Source: Mycobacterium hubeiense
GTDB taxonomy: Bacteria; Actinomycetota; Actinomycetes; Mycobacteriales; Mycobacteriaceae
Direction: 5' to 3'
Length of the DNA stretch: 64,000 bases
Assembly: GCF_002838065.1 (NCBI RefSeq)
Contig: NZ_PIZU01000020.1
Span: forward strand, 1 to 64,000
Below the pieces are notes generated by a model. It was not told where the DNA came from, did not search any database, and worked only from the letters and a program-made list of their open reading frames with translations. The position numbers and the translations under genes are program-made. Shown in pieces: positions 9,389 to 18,100 of the stretch (positions are counted from its first letter, which is position 1; the number at the start of each line of letters is the position of its first letter).

Positions 9389-9838
9389 ATGGCCAGACAA
9401 CTGGCGCGGACCTCGATCGGGATGTTTTGCGCCGTGCTGATGATGATCACAGTCGCGGGCTGCGGCCCGTGGAGCACACCCTCGGTGGAACTCACATTCG
9501 ACGACCCGCTCGAGGCGAAACTGTCGGAACTCAGTGAGCGTGGGCAGTCTGCCCGCCTGCGTGATCTCACTGACTTTGATTGGGACGAGGTTCACGTCTT
9601 CTACGAAGGGGATTCGCGGGAGCATGTCGAGGAAGTGGTGGGCGCCCGCGTGTTTCGCGACAAGTATTACAGCTCGTCGGGAAGCCTGATGGTGTTCGAA
9701 AAGCAGGCAAAAGTCGTCAAGGCCGTGGCCCTGACTGGCGAGTTCGTGAGGAGTGGTCAACCAGGCTGGTCATCTGACGTGGTATTGGAGCCCTATGGGC
9801 TCGGGTATCTGCGCCTGACGTCCGCACCGGCGAAGTGA
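9389..9838 (+). CDS. Putative lipoprotein of unknown function
   Basis: 149 aa from the ATG at 9389, which has a GAGGGGA Shine-Dalgarno 8 nt upstream; a TTG two codons earlier (9383) is less likely. N-terminal signal peptide ends in a lipobox, ITVAGC, so the mature protein would be lipid-anchored at about residue 24. The mature part is acidic, with LRDLTDFDWDEVHVFYEGD as its most striking stretch. I do not recognise a family function. It follows the toxin/immunity cassette by 159 bp and may be independent of it. Confidence 0.7.
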   Translation: MARQLARTSIGMFCAVLMMITVAGCGPWSTPSVELTFDDPLEAKLSELSERGQSARLRDLTDFDWDEVHVFYEGDSREHVEEVVGARVFRDKYYSSSGSLMVFEKQAKVVKAVALTGEFVRSGQPGWSSDVVLEPYGLGYLRLTSAPAK

Positions 9839-10253
9839 CTACGGATACCGGCGCCGTTCAGCGAAGTTTCTGCGGCGAGTGAGCGACCCGCAAGGCAGCC
9901 AAGAGTGGTTAGCAAACATTCAGCGGTCGGCGTCAGACCGGTAGTTGCAAGCTGCGACTTTGTCACTGAGAATTTGCTTGCCCGTAAGAGTCTAAAGGTT
10001 GCGATCCACGGTGGTGGTGCTGTAAGGGCGGAACTAGCTGGCTAATTTGTTGTTGCCGATGCGATGCCACCAAGGACGCGATTCGAAGCATCATCACGGT
10101 CGGCCGGGCGCGGTGGCGCTATCAGCTAAGGTCATCGCGCTCGTTGCGCTTGCTGTGGGGCAAACCAAGCCTTAGAGTTTCTCAGAACCCGTTCAGGCGC
10201 CTATCAGTAGGCTTTGTCCACCCGCACAGGCCATCCCAAAGGGAGCAGATCAC
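9839..10253. other. Intergenic region, 415 bp, no gene seen
   Basis: No convincing reading frame on either strand. The only clear element is the Shine-Dalgarno sequence AAGGGAG a few bases before the ATG at 10254. The promoter of the exported protein gene must lie here, but I see no confident -10/-35 pair. Confidence 0.5.
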
Positions 10254-11420
10254 ATGGCAATTCGGCCATACCTCATCAGCGGCGTTGCACTCGCGAGTGC
10301 TGGCGCCATCGTCGCCGCGATGCCAGCGGTCGACTTCAGCCGGGACATCGAGGTGCGGGCGGCCGCGCCGGCACCGGCGAAGAAGCAGTTGTCAGTCGAG
10401 CAATACCGACTATTAGCCGTCACCTTGGAAGGACTTACGGAAGCATTTCTTGAAGGCTACGGCGGGATCGTCACCGGCGACGGGAGCGGCGATTGCGGTG
10501 CAGACGGGGCGGTATGTGCGGGCACCGTCACCGGGGTTGCCTATTACCTCGGCGATCAGACGATCTTCTCAGGCACAATCATCGACAATCTCCTGTACGA
10601 GACCGGCCCAGTAATGACCGCCGCGGTCCTAGCCGTAGCTGCTGGTGTGCCGGAGGAGATCGTCAACGCGGTTCTCGACCCAGTCGGGACACTCTTCGAA
10701 CTGGCGATTGAAGTCACCGAGCCCCTAGGCCTAGTGGGTGACGTTACGGAGGCGCTCCTCACCGAGGGCGTATTTGCCGCTGCCCAAGTTGTGATCGATG
10801 CGATCAGCGGGGCATTTCCCTTCGCGGCGACGGAGTCCGTCGAATCCGAGGACGCTTCGTTGCTGGCAGGTGCTGAGGCTGAGGAGCAGTCCGATCCAAG
10901 GTTCTGGAAGAAGCCCACTTCGCTCGTTGACTTCTCCGCGTCCACTGAGAATCCGTTGAGCTTCAACCTTTTCCCGAAGCCGAAGGCTGCGGTCGAGGAG
11001 AAGGTTGACGAGCCCGAGGTCCTGGTGGAGGAAACGGAGCCTGAGGCTGAGGAGGCGACGACTCCGCGTCTCGGCAGCTGGAGCGATCTCACTGAAAACG
11101 TCAGCAAGACGTTCGACGGCATTGACGGCGCCATCGAGAACGCCCTCAACCCCGCCAAGACGTCGGCCGACGCTGACGAAGAGAGCGACGCCACCGATAG
11201 CTGGAAGGCGAAAGCTGCCGAGCGTAAGGCGGCCGCCGAGGAACGCGCTGCGGAGCGCAAGGAACAGGCTGCCGAGCGCGCCGCCGAGCGCAAGGAACGC
11301 GCCGAGGCCCGCGCGGCAGACCGGAAGGCGAACGCCGAAGCCAGCAAGGCTGGCGCTGGCGCCGATAGCGGCGACAGCGACTCCGGCGGTGGCTCCGGCT
11401 CCGGCGGTGGCTCCGAGTAA
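10254..11420 (+). CDS. Exported protein with Ala/Glu/Arg/Lys-rich helical repeats
   Basis: 388 aa. A signal-type N-terminus (MAIRPYLISGVALASAGAI) is followed by a hydrophobic, glycine/alanine-rich domain to about residue 190, an acidic valine/glutamate-rich stretch, then a charged repeat region (about 315-360) built from degenerate AERKAAAEERAAERKE-like units that should form a long helix or coiled coil, and a serine/glycine tail. Similar architecture is common in cell-wall proteins of environmental mycobacteria; the function is unknown. A strong Shine-Dalgarno sequence precedes the ATG and a hairpin terminator follows at 11439. Confidence 0.75.
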   Translation: MAIRPYLISGVALASAGAIVAAMPAVDFSRDIEVRAAAPAPAKKQLSVEQYRLLAVTLEGLTEAFLEGYGGIVTGDGSGDCGADGAVCAGTVTGVAYYLGDQTIFSGTIIDNLLYETGPVMTAAVLAVAAGVPEEIVNAVLDPVGTLFELAIEVTEPLGLVGDVTEALLTEGVFAAAQVVIDAISGAFPFAATESVESEDASLLAGAEAEEQSDPRFWKKPTSLVDFSASTENPLSFNLFPKPKAAVEEKVDEPEVLVEETEPEAEEATTPRLGSWSDLTENVSKTFDGIDGAIENALNPAKTSADADEESDATDSWKAKAAERKAAAEERAAERKEQAAERAAERKERAEARAADRKANAEASKAGAGADSGDSDSGGGSGSGGGSE

Positions 11421-11438
11421 CCAATCGCACCACGACTT

Positions 11439-11474
11439 CGGCCCTCTCCAATCGGAGGGGGCCGCTGTCGTTTT
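11439..11474 (+). terminator. Rho-independent terminator of the exported-protein gene
   Basis: Arms CGGCCCTCTC (11439-11448) and GAGGGGGCCG (11455-11464) pair with one T:G wobble around a 6-nt loop; CTGTCGTTTT follows. The hairpin begins 18 bp after the stop codon at 11420. Confidence 0.6.
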
Positions 11475-11601
11475 CAGCTTCCTCGCGGCCGTTCGGCGAT
11501 CGCCTTGTTCGTCAAAGCCCTTGCACCGCAAGCGCGAAGAGTTATGCCTAGGTTTCGTGCCACATACTGGCTTCGATCCTCGGCATAAGCCGGAAAGAAA
11601 G

Positions 11602-12189
11602 CTACGGCGACTGCATGCGCCGCTTCTTGCGCTTGACCGCTACGCTGCCCCACAGCGAGAAGCCGCGAATCTTCACGCACGGCGCGCCGGGGGAGCCCTG
11701 CCCTTCGACGCTGTTGTCGAAATTGCCCATCACGCCGTGCCCGTGCAGATCGACGTTCACCTCGGGCGGCACCAGGATCGTCTGCCCACCCATGATCGAG
11801 TAGGCGTGGATCTCCACCTCGGGTGAGGTGAAATCGGCGTACCGCAGATCCACCACACCGCCGCCCCACAGCGCGAATGTCGTCAGCCGCTTGGGCACGT
11901 TCCACCGGCCGCGGCGCTCGAAGCCGCTCATGATCGCCAACAGCAGAGTCGACGGCGCCGGCCGACACGGCCCGCTGGTTCGCCGGGACGTCAGCGCGCC
12001 GGGAAGATCGGAGCTGAGCCGCTCGAGTTCGTCGTAGGTCTGCGCCGCGTAGGCCTTGGTGAGCCGCTCCTCGTACTCGGTCATCGGGAGCTGACCCTGT
12101 GCCGCGGCATCGGTCAGCAAATGCGCCACTTGAATGCGATCGGTGTCAGCGGCACGCATTGAACCGTTCCGCGGCGCTGAGGTACTCAT
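11602..12189 (-). CDS. DUF1707 protein with LiaF-like C-terminal domain (Rv0966c-type)
   Basis: 195 aa from ATG 12189 (MSTSAPRNGSMRAADTDR); a longer frame to 12225 exists but lacks support. The N-terminal DUF1707 motif is typical: MRAADTDRIQVAHLLTDAA, LPMTEYEERLTKAY, LERLSSDLPG. The C-terminal half is beta-rich (LWGGGVVDLRYADF, SIMGGQTILVPPEVNVDL) and resembles the cell-wall-active-antibiotic-response/LiaF domain. No catalytic site or membrane helix is seen. Family members are linked to envelope-stress responses, but no role is established for this one. Confidence 0.85.
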   Translation of the reverse strand: MSTSAPRNGSMRAADTDRIQVAHLLTDAAAQGQLPMTEYEERLTKAYAAQTYDELERLSSDLPGALTSRRTSGPCRPAPSTLLLAIMSGFERRGRWNVPKRLTTFALWGGGVVDLRYADFTSPEVEIHAYSIMGGQTILVPPEVNVDLHGHGVMGNFDNSVEGQGSPGAPCVKIRGFSLWGSVAVKRKKRRMQSP

Positions 12190-12282
12190 CAGTATTGAGC
12201 CTACGACGAACGCTGGCACATGCAAGCTCGTTGGCTAAACTGTGGCCTCCCTGGTGCGGGCGAAGCCGATAGACGGCCAAAC

Positions 12283-13041
12283 TTATTCGTCTTTGCGCAG
12301 GTAATCGGCGAACGTGACGGTGCCCACGGGGTTGTCCGGCACCAGGTTGGCGCCCGAACGATAACCCGCGACGATCTTGCCCCGAAGGCCGACGCCCACT
12401 ACTTTGCGCCGACTGCCGCGCGCCGTCAGAAACATCTGTCCGAGGTCGGCGTGCGAGTGCACCTCCGGGCCGCCGATGTCGGGCGCGCGTCCGACCGGCT
12501 CGGTGTCGATCAGCTCGACGAGGCGGGTCGCGACGTCATGGGTGTCGATGGGCTGGAACCGCGCGCCGCGCAGCGCCCACAGCACCGGCGAGAACCACTG
12601 GATCGCGAAGATCGTCGCGATCAGGTCGTGGAACTGCGTCGCGCGCAGCACGGTGTGCCCGACGCCCGACGCGGCCAGCGCCTCCTCGGCGCGCAGCTTG
12701 GTCTTGTAGTAGGGCAGCGGGATGCGGTCAATGCCGACGATCGACACGTAGATGATGTGGCCGACGCGGGCCCGCTTGGCCGCCGCGATCAGGTTGGTGG
12801 TGGCGACGACGTCCTTGCTGCCGATCGGCTGGGTGGCGCAATGTACGACGACGTCGATGCCGTCGACCGCGGCGTCAAGGCCGTCGCCTTTCAGCAGGTC
12901 GCCCCGAGCCCAGTGCACGCCGGTGTAGCCGACGTGCTCGCGGCGGCTCAGCGCCCGCACTTTGTGGCCGGCGGCCGTCGCCTCCGGCACCACGCGGTGG
13001 CCGAGCGTTCCGGTTGCGCCGGTGACCAACACGTCCGCCAT
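12283..13041 (-). CDS. Atypical short-chain dehydrogenase / NAD(P)-binding NmrA-like protein
   Basis: 252 aa. The Rossmann start MADVLVTGATGTLGHRVV carries the TGATGxxG dinucleotide loop; AGHKVRALSRR supplies basic residues typical of NADP preference. The mid-region (LPYYKTKLRAEEALAASG) places Y-x3-K as in extended/atypical SDRs. C-terminal part with HSHADLGQMFLTARG resembles NAD(P)H-binding (NAD_binding_10) proteins. Substrate unknown. Translated away from the HTTM pair, toward the DUF1707 gene. Confidence 0.85.
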   Translation of the reverse strand: MADVLVTGATGTLGHRVVPEATAAGHKVRALSRREHVGYTGVHWARGDLLKGDGLDAAVDGIDVVVHCATQPIGSKDVVATTNLIAAAKRARVGHIIYVSIVGIDRIPLPYYKTKLRAEEALAASGVGHTVLRATQFHDLIATIFAIQWFSPVLWALRGARFQPIDTHDVATRLVELIDTEPVGRAPDIGGPEVHSHADLGQMFLTARGSRRKVVGVGLRGKIVAGYRSGANLVPDNPVGTVTFADYLRKDE

Positions 13042-13151
13042 GCCTAAAGCTTAGGGGTGAACTAGGGTGTGTCCGACCGAAGCAACCGACAGGACTTTGC
13101 CGTTGACACCGGTGCGTCAATTTCAGGTTGCCCTGGAAGGCAGCGACCTGA

Positions 13152-13778
13152 GTGCTCGGGGTTCTGGCACGTTCTGGTATCACCTGGGCGGGTTTAGCTG
13201 TGGCTGTTCGCGACGGAAAAGACCGGGGGCTACGCGCGCGCGTGGGCGAGCTCTCAACTCTCCAGCAGCGATTCGAGGAATCTTGCGCCGGCAGGATTGT
13301 AATCAGCGCCCTCATCGCGGTGTTTTTGTTCGTCGGCGTTACGTGCAATTTGCCTGATTCGCCTATCAAGCGCAGCCTCTTGCCGCTGGTTGAGCCGGTC
13401 GCTGTATCTGCCGGCCTAGATCAGGGCTGGGGGATGTACGCCGACCCGATCAGGAGGGCCGACACAATCGAGGTCCACGTCAAGATGGCCAGCGGTGAGG
13501 ATCGGGTGTGGACGATGCAACCCGGAGAGCAAGGCATCGGCTGGTGGGACCGCTGGTTATTGCTGAGGTATTCCGCTGTGCTCGACTCGCGTATACGCCC
13601 GCAACTTGCCCGCTGGGTGGTACGCCAGCTCACGGAGCCGAACGAGCGCGCCGTCGGCGTCACGGTGGTCCTCCGCACAGAGATCCTGCAGCCGCCGGAC
13701 GAACCGCCGCGCGAGGATGGTCGCCGCTCCAGCGCTATGAAGATCCTGTACCAAGAGAATCTGGCAGGGCCGCGATGA
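13152..13778 (+). CDS. Membrane-anchored hypothetical, partner of the HTTM protein
   Basis: 208 aa from GTG 13152; GTG 13200 (VAVRDGKDRGLR) is an alternative start. One membrane segment near residues 48-66 (IVISALIAVFLFVGV). The rest is a beta-rich domain, with GLDQGWGMYADPIRRADTIEV and YSAVLDSRIRPQLARWV as landmarks. It overlaps the HTTM gene by 4 bp (ATGA), so the products likely work together. This two-gene layout recurs beside HTTM proteins in actinobacteria, from memory. Function unknown. Confidence 0.7.
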   Translation: MLGVLARSGITWAGLAVAVRDGKDRGLRARVGELSTLQQRFEESCAGRIVISALIAVFLFVGVTCNLPDSPIKRSLLPLVEPVAVSAGLDQGWGMYADPIRRADTIEVHVKMASGEDRVWTMQPGEQGIGWWDRWLLLRYSAVLDSRIRPQLARWVVRQLTEPNERAVGVTVVLRTEILQPPDEPPREDGRRSSAMKILYQENLAGPR

Positions 13779-14770
13779 TGGAGCGGGTTCAACGCCAGCG
13801 GCCGGTAATCGGCGCGCTCATCGACGGATGGTGTGCCTTCTGGTTCACGCCCCAGCTCGCCTACACGTTTGGTCTCGTTCGAATGACGTTCGGCGTCGTG
13901 GCTGTTGGATGGACTCTCGCGTTACTGCCCGACTTGTTTCAGGTTTTCGGCGAACAGGGAGTGGCGCCTCAGTACCCCCTGCTTGGCTACCAGTGGAGCG
14001 TCTTCGAAGTCTGGTCCAGCGACAGAGCCCTGCTGATCGGTTGGGCGCTATTGCTGTTGTCGGCCCTCGCGCTGGCTTTGGGTTGGCATAGTCGTTTAGC
14101 AGCGGTCCTGGTATTTGTGCTGATTCAGTCGTTCCACCAACGCGGCGACTATGTATTCAATGCGGGGGACGCGATCCTCACTATCGTCGCGTTGATCCTC
14201 GCGCTGTCGTCCTGTGGAGCGGCTCTGTCACTCGATCAGCACAGGCGTTCCGGATCGTTCTGGTCTGCAGAAACGCGGGCGCCATGGCCTATTCGGCTCA
14301 TGCAGGTCCAATTGACGTTGATCTATTTGGTGACGGTTCAAGCGAAATTGGCTGGCCGGTCTTGGGTAGATGGTTCTGCGGTGTTTTTCGCGTGGCGTAC
14401 TGACGGCAGATGGGCGACACTGACTACGCCAGAATGGTTGGCGTCCAATGCCATTTTGATCAACGTTCTGACATGGGGCACGCTGTTGATTGAGTTGGCC
14501 ATCGCGATTTTTGTCTGGAATCGCCGATGGCGGTTCTGGGCGCTGGGCACCGGTGTGGTGATGCATTTGACAATGATGCTCAATCTTAATGTCGCCTTCT
14601 TCAGCCTAGCGATGTTCGTGCTCTACTTCGCGTTTGTGCCATGGGAGGCGGTGGAGCAATTGCCTGCCAAGTTGAGAAGCATGTGGTCGCGCAGGCCTCA
14701 CAGTTCGCCATCATTGGGGCCGGACCGCCCCGTCAATGATTCTGTCGCAGAACCCATCCAAGGGTCGTAG
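13775..14770 (+). CDS. HTTM-domain integral membrane protein
   Basis: 331 aa from the ATG at 13775, chosen because it overlaps the upstream stop as ATGA; ATG 13778 is possible. At least six hydrophobic helices. The HTTM signature includes LVRMTFGVVAVGW, HSRLAAVLVFVLIQSFHQRG, NAGDAILTIVALILALS and RLMQVQLTLIYLVTVQAKLAG. HTTM domains are related to the membrane part of vitamin-K-dependent gamma-carboxylase; bacterial members have no settled function. The reading continues to a hydrophilic C-terminus. Confidence 0.85.
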   Translation: MMERVQRQRPVIGALIDGWCAFWFTPQLAYTFGLVRMTFGVVAVGWTLALLPDLFQVFGEQGVAPQYPLLGYQWSVFEVWSSDRALLIGWALLLLSALALALGWHSRLAAVLVFVLIQSFHQRGDYVFNAGDAILTIVALILALSSCGAALSLDQHRRSGSFWSAETRAPWPIRLMQVQLTLIYLVTVQAKLAGRSWVDGSAVFFAWRTDGRWATLTTPEWLASNAILINVLTWGTLLIELAIAIFVWNRRWRFWALGTGVVMHLTMMLNLNVAFFSLAMFVLYFAFVPWEAVEQLPAKLRSMWSRRPHSSPSLGPDRPVNDSVAEPIQGS

Positions 14771-14835
14771 CACGGCACTTCTTCACCGCCAGTGCTGCCA
14801 AATCGAGGCACACAATTGCATGGCAATCTACGTTT

Positions 14836-15432
14836 GTGCGTATGGTTGGTTCAGCCGTGTCATTGGATGCACTACCGGCTAAGCACAATGTCGGACTGAC
14901 GGCTGATGACATTATGCGTGAACTCGACAACACGCTGGCAGCGATTCCCCATGGGGCCGCGGCGCCTTTATCAGCATCGGAACTAGATTTCATGCGAGGA
15001 CATGTGGGACCCGAGGCAGGTGCCGTCATCGACAACTGGACTGTTGACGGCGAGCGCCAGCACCGCGCTGGCGCCACTGTGCGACAACTCGCCGATACAA
15101 TCGTGCGCTCGGTAAGTACTAAGGAAGCAGCGGCGATCATGGGCATTGACCGCTCGTCCGTGTCGCGACGGCTCAGTCGAAACGTCTTGTGGTCTTTTTA
15201 TTTTCGAGGCCACTGGCGTATCCCGCGGTGGCAGTTCATCGACGGCAGACTACTTTCCGGGCTCGACGTGATCGTTCCAGCCATCCCTCGCGCCGCAAAT
15301 CCCGCCGCCGTGGACGCGTTCATGCACACCGGCGAACCGGACTTTGGCGGTCGGACGCCTATCGAGCACCTCGGCGCCGGTGGCGATCCCACACTCGTCG
15401 CCGCCGTCCTAAATGATCTCGCTCGCTGGTGA
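14836..15432 (+). CDS. Xre/MbcA/ParS-like antitoxin, apparently without a toxin
   Basis: 198 aa from GTG 14836, with ATG 14842 as the alternative. A central helix-turn-helix (STKEAAAIMGIDRSSVSRRL) and a C-terminal segment with PDFGGRTPIEHLGAGGDPTLV match the toxin-binding domain of Xre/ParS (DUF2384-type) antitoxins. In such systems a RES-domain toxin gene normally sits directly downstream; here there is none, and the next gene is convergent. It may be an orphan regulator or act on a distant toxin. Confidence 0.65.
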   Translation: MRMVGSAVSLDALPAKHNVGLTADDIMRELDNTLAAIPHGAAAPLSASELDFMRGHVGPEAGAVIDNWTVDGERQHRAGATVRQLADTIVRSVSTKEAAAIMGIDRSSVSRRLSRNVLWSFYFRGHWRIPRWQFIDGRLLSGLDVIVPAIPRAANPAAVDAFMHTGEPDFGGRTPIEHLGAGGDPTLVAAVLNDLARW

Positions 15433-15498
15433 CGAAGTAATTAAGCCTGTGAGCGACAAGCAGCCATCGGTCGTCACTGCACACCCAGCGCGGACAAG

Positions 15499-16073
15499 CT
15501 ACCGAACGCGTGTCCAGGGCCGACAATTAATCGTCTCGAATATGCCCTTGCCGGGGACAATCTTCGCGTGCTGCGGGCCAGTCGCTGATCCGGAATCGAG
15601 GACGTTCGTGAGATCGCCGCTCAACGAGGCGTACTGCGTCCAAACGCATGTACCGCCACCAACGCCGCCTCTCGACTCATACACGCCGGGCGCCACGTCC
15701 GTCGGCACCAGGAATGTTCCTGTACCAGGGATATACGAGCCTGTCGCGCCCGTCGACGGCGGAGGCGCGCCATCGATCATGTGCGCGCACTCCGCGCCCG
15801 TGTGGTTCGACACCATGCAATCGACCCAGGCTTGTTGTCTGGTGGTGGCTGGGTCGGTCTGAGCCGTACCGCTATTTGCCATGTGAATCCCGATGCGGCG
15901 GTTACGCATCGAAGTTCCACGCCGTCTGGCGAGACAGCGGTGTTATTGAGCTCCTGATGTGAGCACGCCGAATCCTGTTCCGGTCCAACGGTATCGGCCG
16001 CAGCCTCCGGCGCGAGACCAACAGCAGACATTACGACTACCGAGAGCGCGTTGAGCGCGATCCACCCCTTCAC
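15499..16073 (-). pseudogene. Secreted-protein gene split by a frameshift
   Basis: Two adjoining minus-strand frames read as one protein. The first starts at GTG 16073 with a signal peptide (VKGWIALNALSVVVMSAVG) and CSHQELNNTAVSPDGVELRC, and runs to FTWQ near 15880. The second continues in another frame with SGTAQTDPATTRQQAW, GTFLVPTDVAPGVYESRG and FETINCRPW, to the stop at 15499. Inserting one base after the WQ codons would restore a continuous product of about 190 aa. The cysteines and the GxFLVPxDVxPGxYxS pattern resemble small secreted mycobacterial proteins of unknown function. Either a true inactivating deletion or a sequencing error. Confidence 0.7.
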
Positions 16074-16163
16074 GGTTTGGAACTCTATCCGCGCCGTACG
16101 CGCCTGGCCACGCCAGTAGTAACACCAGGCGAAGGGACCTCCACGGGGCATTGAGCCGGCGCT

Positions 16164-16931
16164 CTAATTCGCCCAGTTCGGCGGGCGCTTCTGCAGAAAA
16201 GCCAACATGCGTTCGCGGGCTTCCTCGGAGGTGAACAGCTTGGCGGACTGCTCGGTCAGCTCCTCGGCCCGCTCGTCGAACGCCGCCAGGATCGCCGCGG
16301 TGGTCAGCGCCTTCGACGCCGCCAGACCCTGCGGTGAGCCGCGCACGATCTGTGCCGTCAACGCCGAGACGGTGGCGGTGACGTCGTCGGCGGCAAGCGT
16401 GATCAGCCCGAAGTCCGCGGCCTCCTGCGCTCCGAACTTCTCCCCGGTCAAAAAGTAGCGCCCCGCCGCGCGAGCCGTCATCTTCGGCAGCAGTGTCAGC
16501 GAGATGATCGACGGCGCAACGCCGATGCGCGCCTCGGTCAACGCGAAGGTGCTGTTTGAGCCGGCCACCGCGATATCGCACGCGCCGACCAAACCCAGCC
16601 CGCCCGCACGCACATGGCCGTCGACGGCCGCGATCACGGGCATCGGCAGCTCGAGGATCCTACGCAGCAGGTCGGTGAGCTCACGGGCCCGGTCGACAGC
16701 CACATCGCCGGGATCGCGACCCGCCGCCTCCGCCAGATCTGCACCGGCGCAAAAGGTTCCGCCGGTGTGCGTCAACACCACCGCGCGCACGCCGGACTCC
16801 TCCGTGGCGTCGGTCAGCCCTTGATGCAACTGGTTGACCAGCGCGGTGGACAGCGCGTTGCGGTTGTGCGGTGAGTCCAACGTCAGCCGTGCGACGTTGC
16901 CCTCGACGGTGTAGTGGACCAGGGAGCTCAT
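16164..16931 (-). CDS. echA7: Enoyl-CoA hydratase/isomerase family protein (EchA7-type)
   Basis: 255 aa crotonase. The oxyanion-hole segments are visible: GGTFCAGADL (residues about 57-66) and HVRAGGLGLVGACD (about 105-118). Last gene of the six-gene operon; its start overlaps the fadE12 stop by 1 bp. Likely role: hydration of the unsaturated acyl-CoA formed by the dehydrogenases of the same operon. Gene order equals M. tuberculosis Rv0971c-Rv0976c. Confidence 0.9.
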   Translation of the reverse strand: MSSLVHYTVEGNVARLTLDSPHNRNALSTALVNQLHQGLTDATEESGVRAVVLTHTGGTFCAGADLAEAAGRDPGDVAVDRARELTDLLRRILELPMPVIAAVDGHVRAGGLGLVGACDIAVAGSNSTFALTEARIGVAPSIISLTLLPKMTARAAGRYFLTGEKFGAQEAADFGLITLAADDVTATVSALTAQIVRGSPQGLAASKALTTAAILAAFDERAEELTEQSAKLFTSEEARERMLAFLQKRPPNWAN

Positions 16932-18100
16932 CAGTACGACCTGGGCAGCCCCAGCGAGGTCTGCGCCACGAAGTTGAGGATCATCTCCCGGCTCACCGGT
17001 GCGATGCGGGCCAGCTTCGATGCGGTGACGGCCGCGGCGATGCCGTATTCCTTGGTCAACCCGTTGCCGCCCAACGACTGGACCGCCTGGTCGACGGCGC
17101 GCACCGACGCCTCACCGGCGGCGTACTTCGCCATGTTCGCGGCTTCGGCGGCGCCCATATCGTCGCCCATGTCGTAGAGCGTGGCGGCCTTCTGCATCAT
17201 CAGCTTGGCGAGTTCGATCTCGATGTGGTTCTGCGCCAACGGATGTGACAGACCCTGGTGCGAGCCGATCGGCACCTTCCACACCTGGCGGGTCTTGACG
17301 TAGTCGACGGCCTTGGTGATCGCGAACCGGCCCATGCCCACGGCGCTGGCCGCGCCCATGATCCGCTCTGGGTTCAGCCCGGCGAACAGCTGCGCGATCG
17401 CGGCGTCCTCCGACCCCACCAGCGCGTCGGCCGGCAGGCGCACATCGTCGAGGAACACCTGGAACTGGCTCTCCGGGCTGATCAACTCCATCTCGATCTT
17501 GGTCCAGCTCAGACCCGGTGTGTCGGTGGGCACGACGAACAGCGCCGGGCGAAGAGATTCGAATTTGTGGGCTCCCTCTTTGAAGGCACGGCCGACGACG
17601 AGCACCGCCTGCGCCTGGTCGATGCCGGAGATGAACGTCTTCTGGCCCTTGAGAATCCAGTCGCTGCCGTCTTTGCGCGCGGTGGTGGTGATGCGGTGGC
17701 TGTTGGACCCGGCGTCGGGCTCGGTGATGGCGAACGCCATGGTGATCGAGCCGTCGGCGATTCCGGGAATCCAGCGCTTCTTCTGCTCCTCGGTGCCGAA
17801 CTTGGAGATGATCGTGCCGTTGATGGCCGGCGAGACGACCATCATCAGCAGTGCGCAGCCGTTGGCGGCCATCTCCTCCATCACGAGGCTCAGCTCGTAC
17901 ATGCCCGCACCGCCGCCGCCGTACTCCTCGGGCAGGTTCACTCCGATGAAGCCGAGTTTGCCTGCCTCGTTCCACAATTCGGTGGTGTGCTCGCCGGCGC
18001 GGGCCTTCTCCAGGTAGTAGTCCTGGCCGTAGTTGGCCGCCATGGCCGCGACGGCCTCGCGCAGCGCCCGCTGCTCCTCGGATTCGACGAAGCCGCTCAT
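16931..18100 (-). CDS. fadE12: Acyl-CoA dehydrogenase (FadE12-type)
   Basis: 389 aa FAD enzyme oxidising an acyl-CoA at the alpha-beta bond. Motifs in order: AFAITEPDAGSNSHRI (flavin/substrate loop), DWILKGQKTFISG, the GMGRFAITKAVDYVKTRQ helix and VQSLGGNGLTKEYG near the C-terminus. ATG overlaps the accA2 stop by 4 bp. Length and motifs are those of a full enzyme. The substrate cannot be read from sequence, but carboxylase neighbours suggest a branched or isoprenoid-type acyl-CoA. Confidence 0.9.
   Translation of the reverse strand: MSGFVESEEQRALREAVAAMAANYGQDYYLEKARAGEHTTELWNEAGKLGFIGVNLPEEYGGGGAGMYELSLVMEEMAANGCALLMMVVSPAINGTIISKFGTEEQKKRWIPGIADGSITMAFAITEPDAGSNSHRITTTARKDGSDWILKGQKTFISGIDQAQAVLVVGRAFKEGAHKFESLRPALFVVPTDTPGLSWTKIEMELISPESQFQVFLDDVRLPADALVGSEDAAIAQLFAGLNPERIMGAASAVGMGRFAITKAVDYVKTRQVWKVPIGSHQGLSHPLAQNHIEIELAKLMMQKAATLYDMGDDMGAAEAANMAKYAAGEASVRAVDQAVQSLGGNGLTKEYGIAAAVTASKLARIAPVSREMILNFVAQTSLGLPRSY

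Noticed and set aside
11200..11345. Tandem short repeats resembling a satellite or CRISPR
   Set aside because: Irregular codons for an AERKA-type helix inside the 10254-11420 gene; no spacers.
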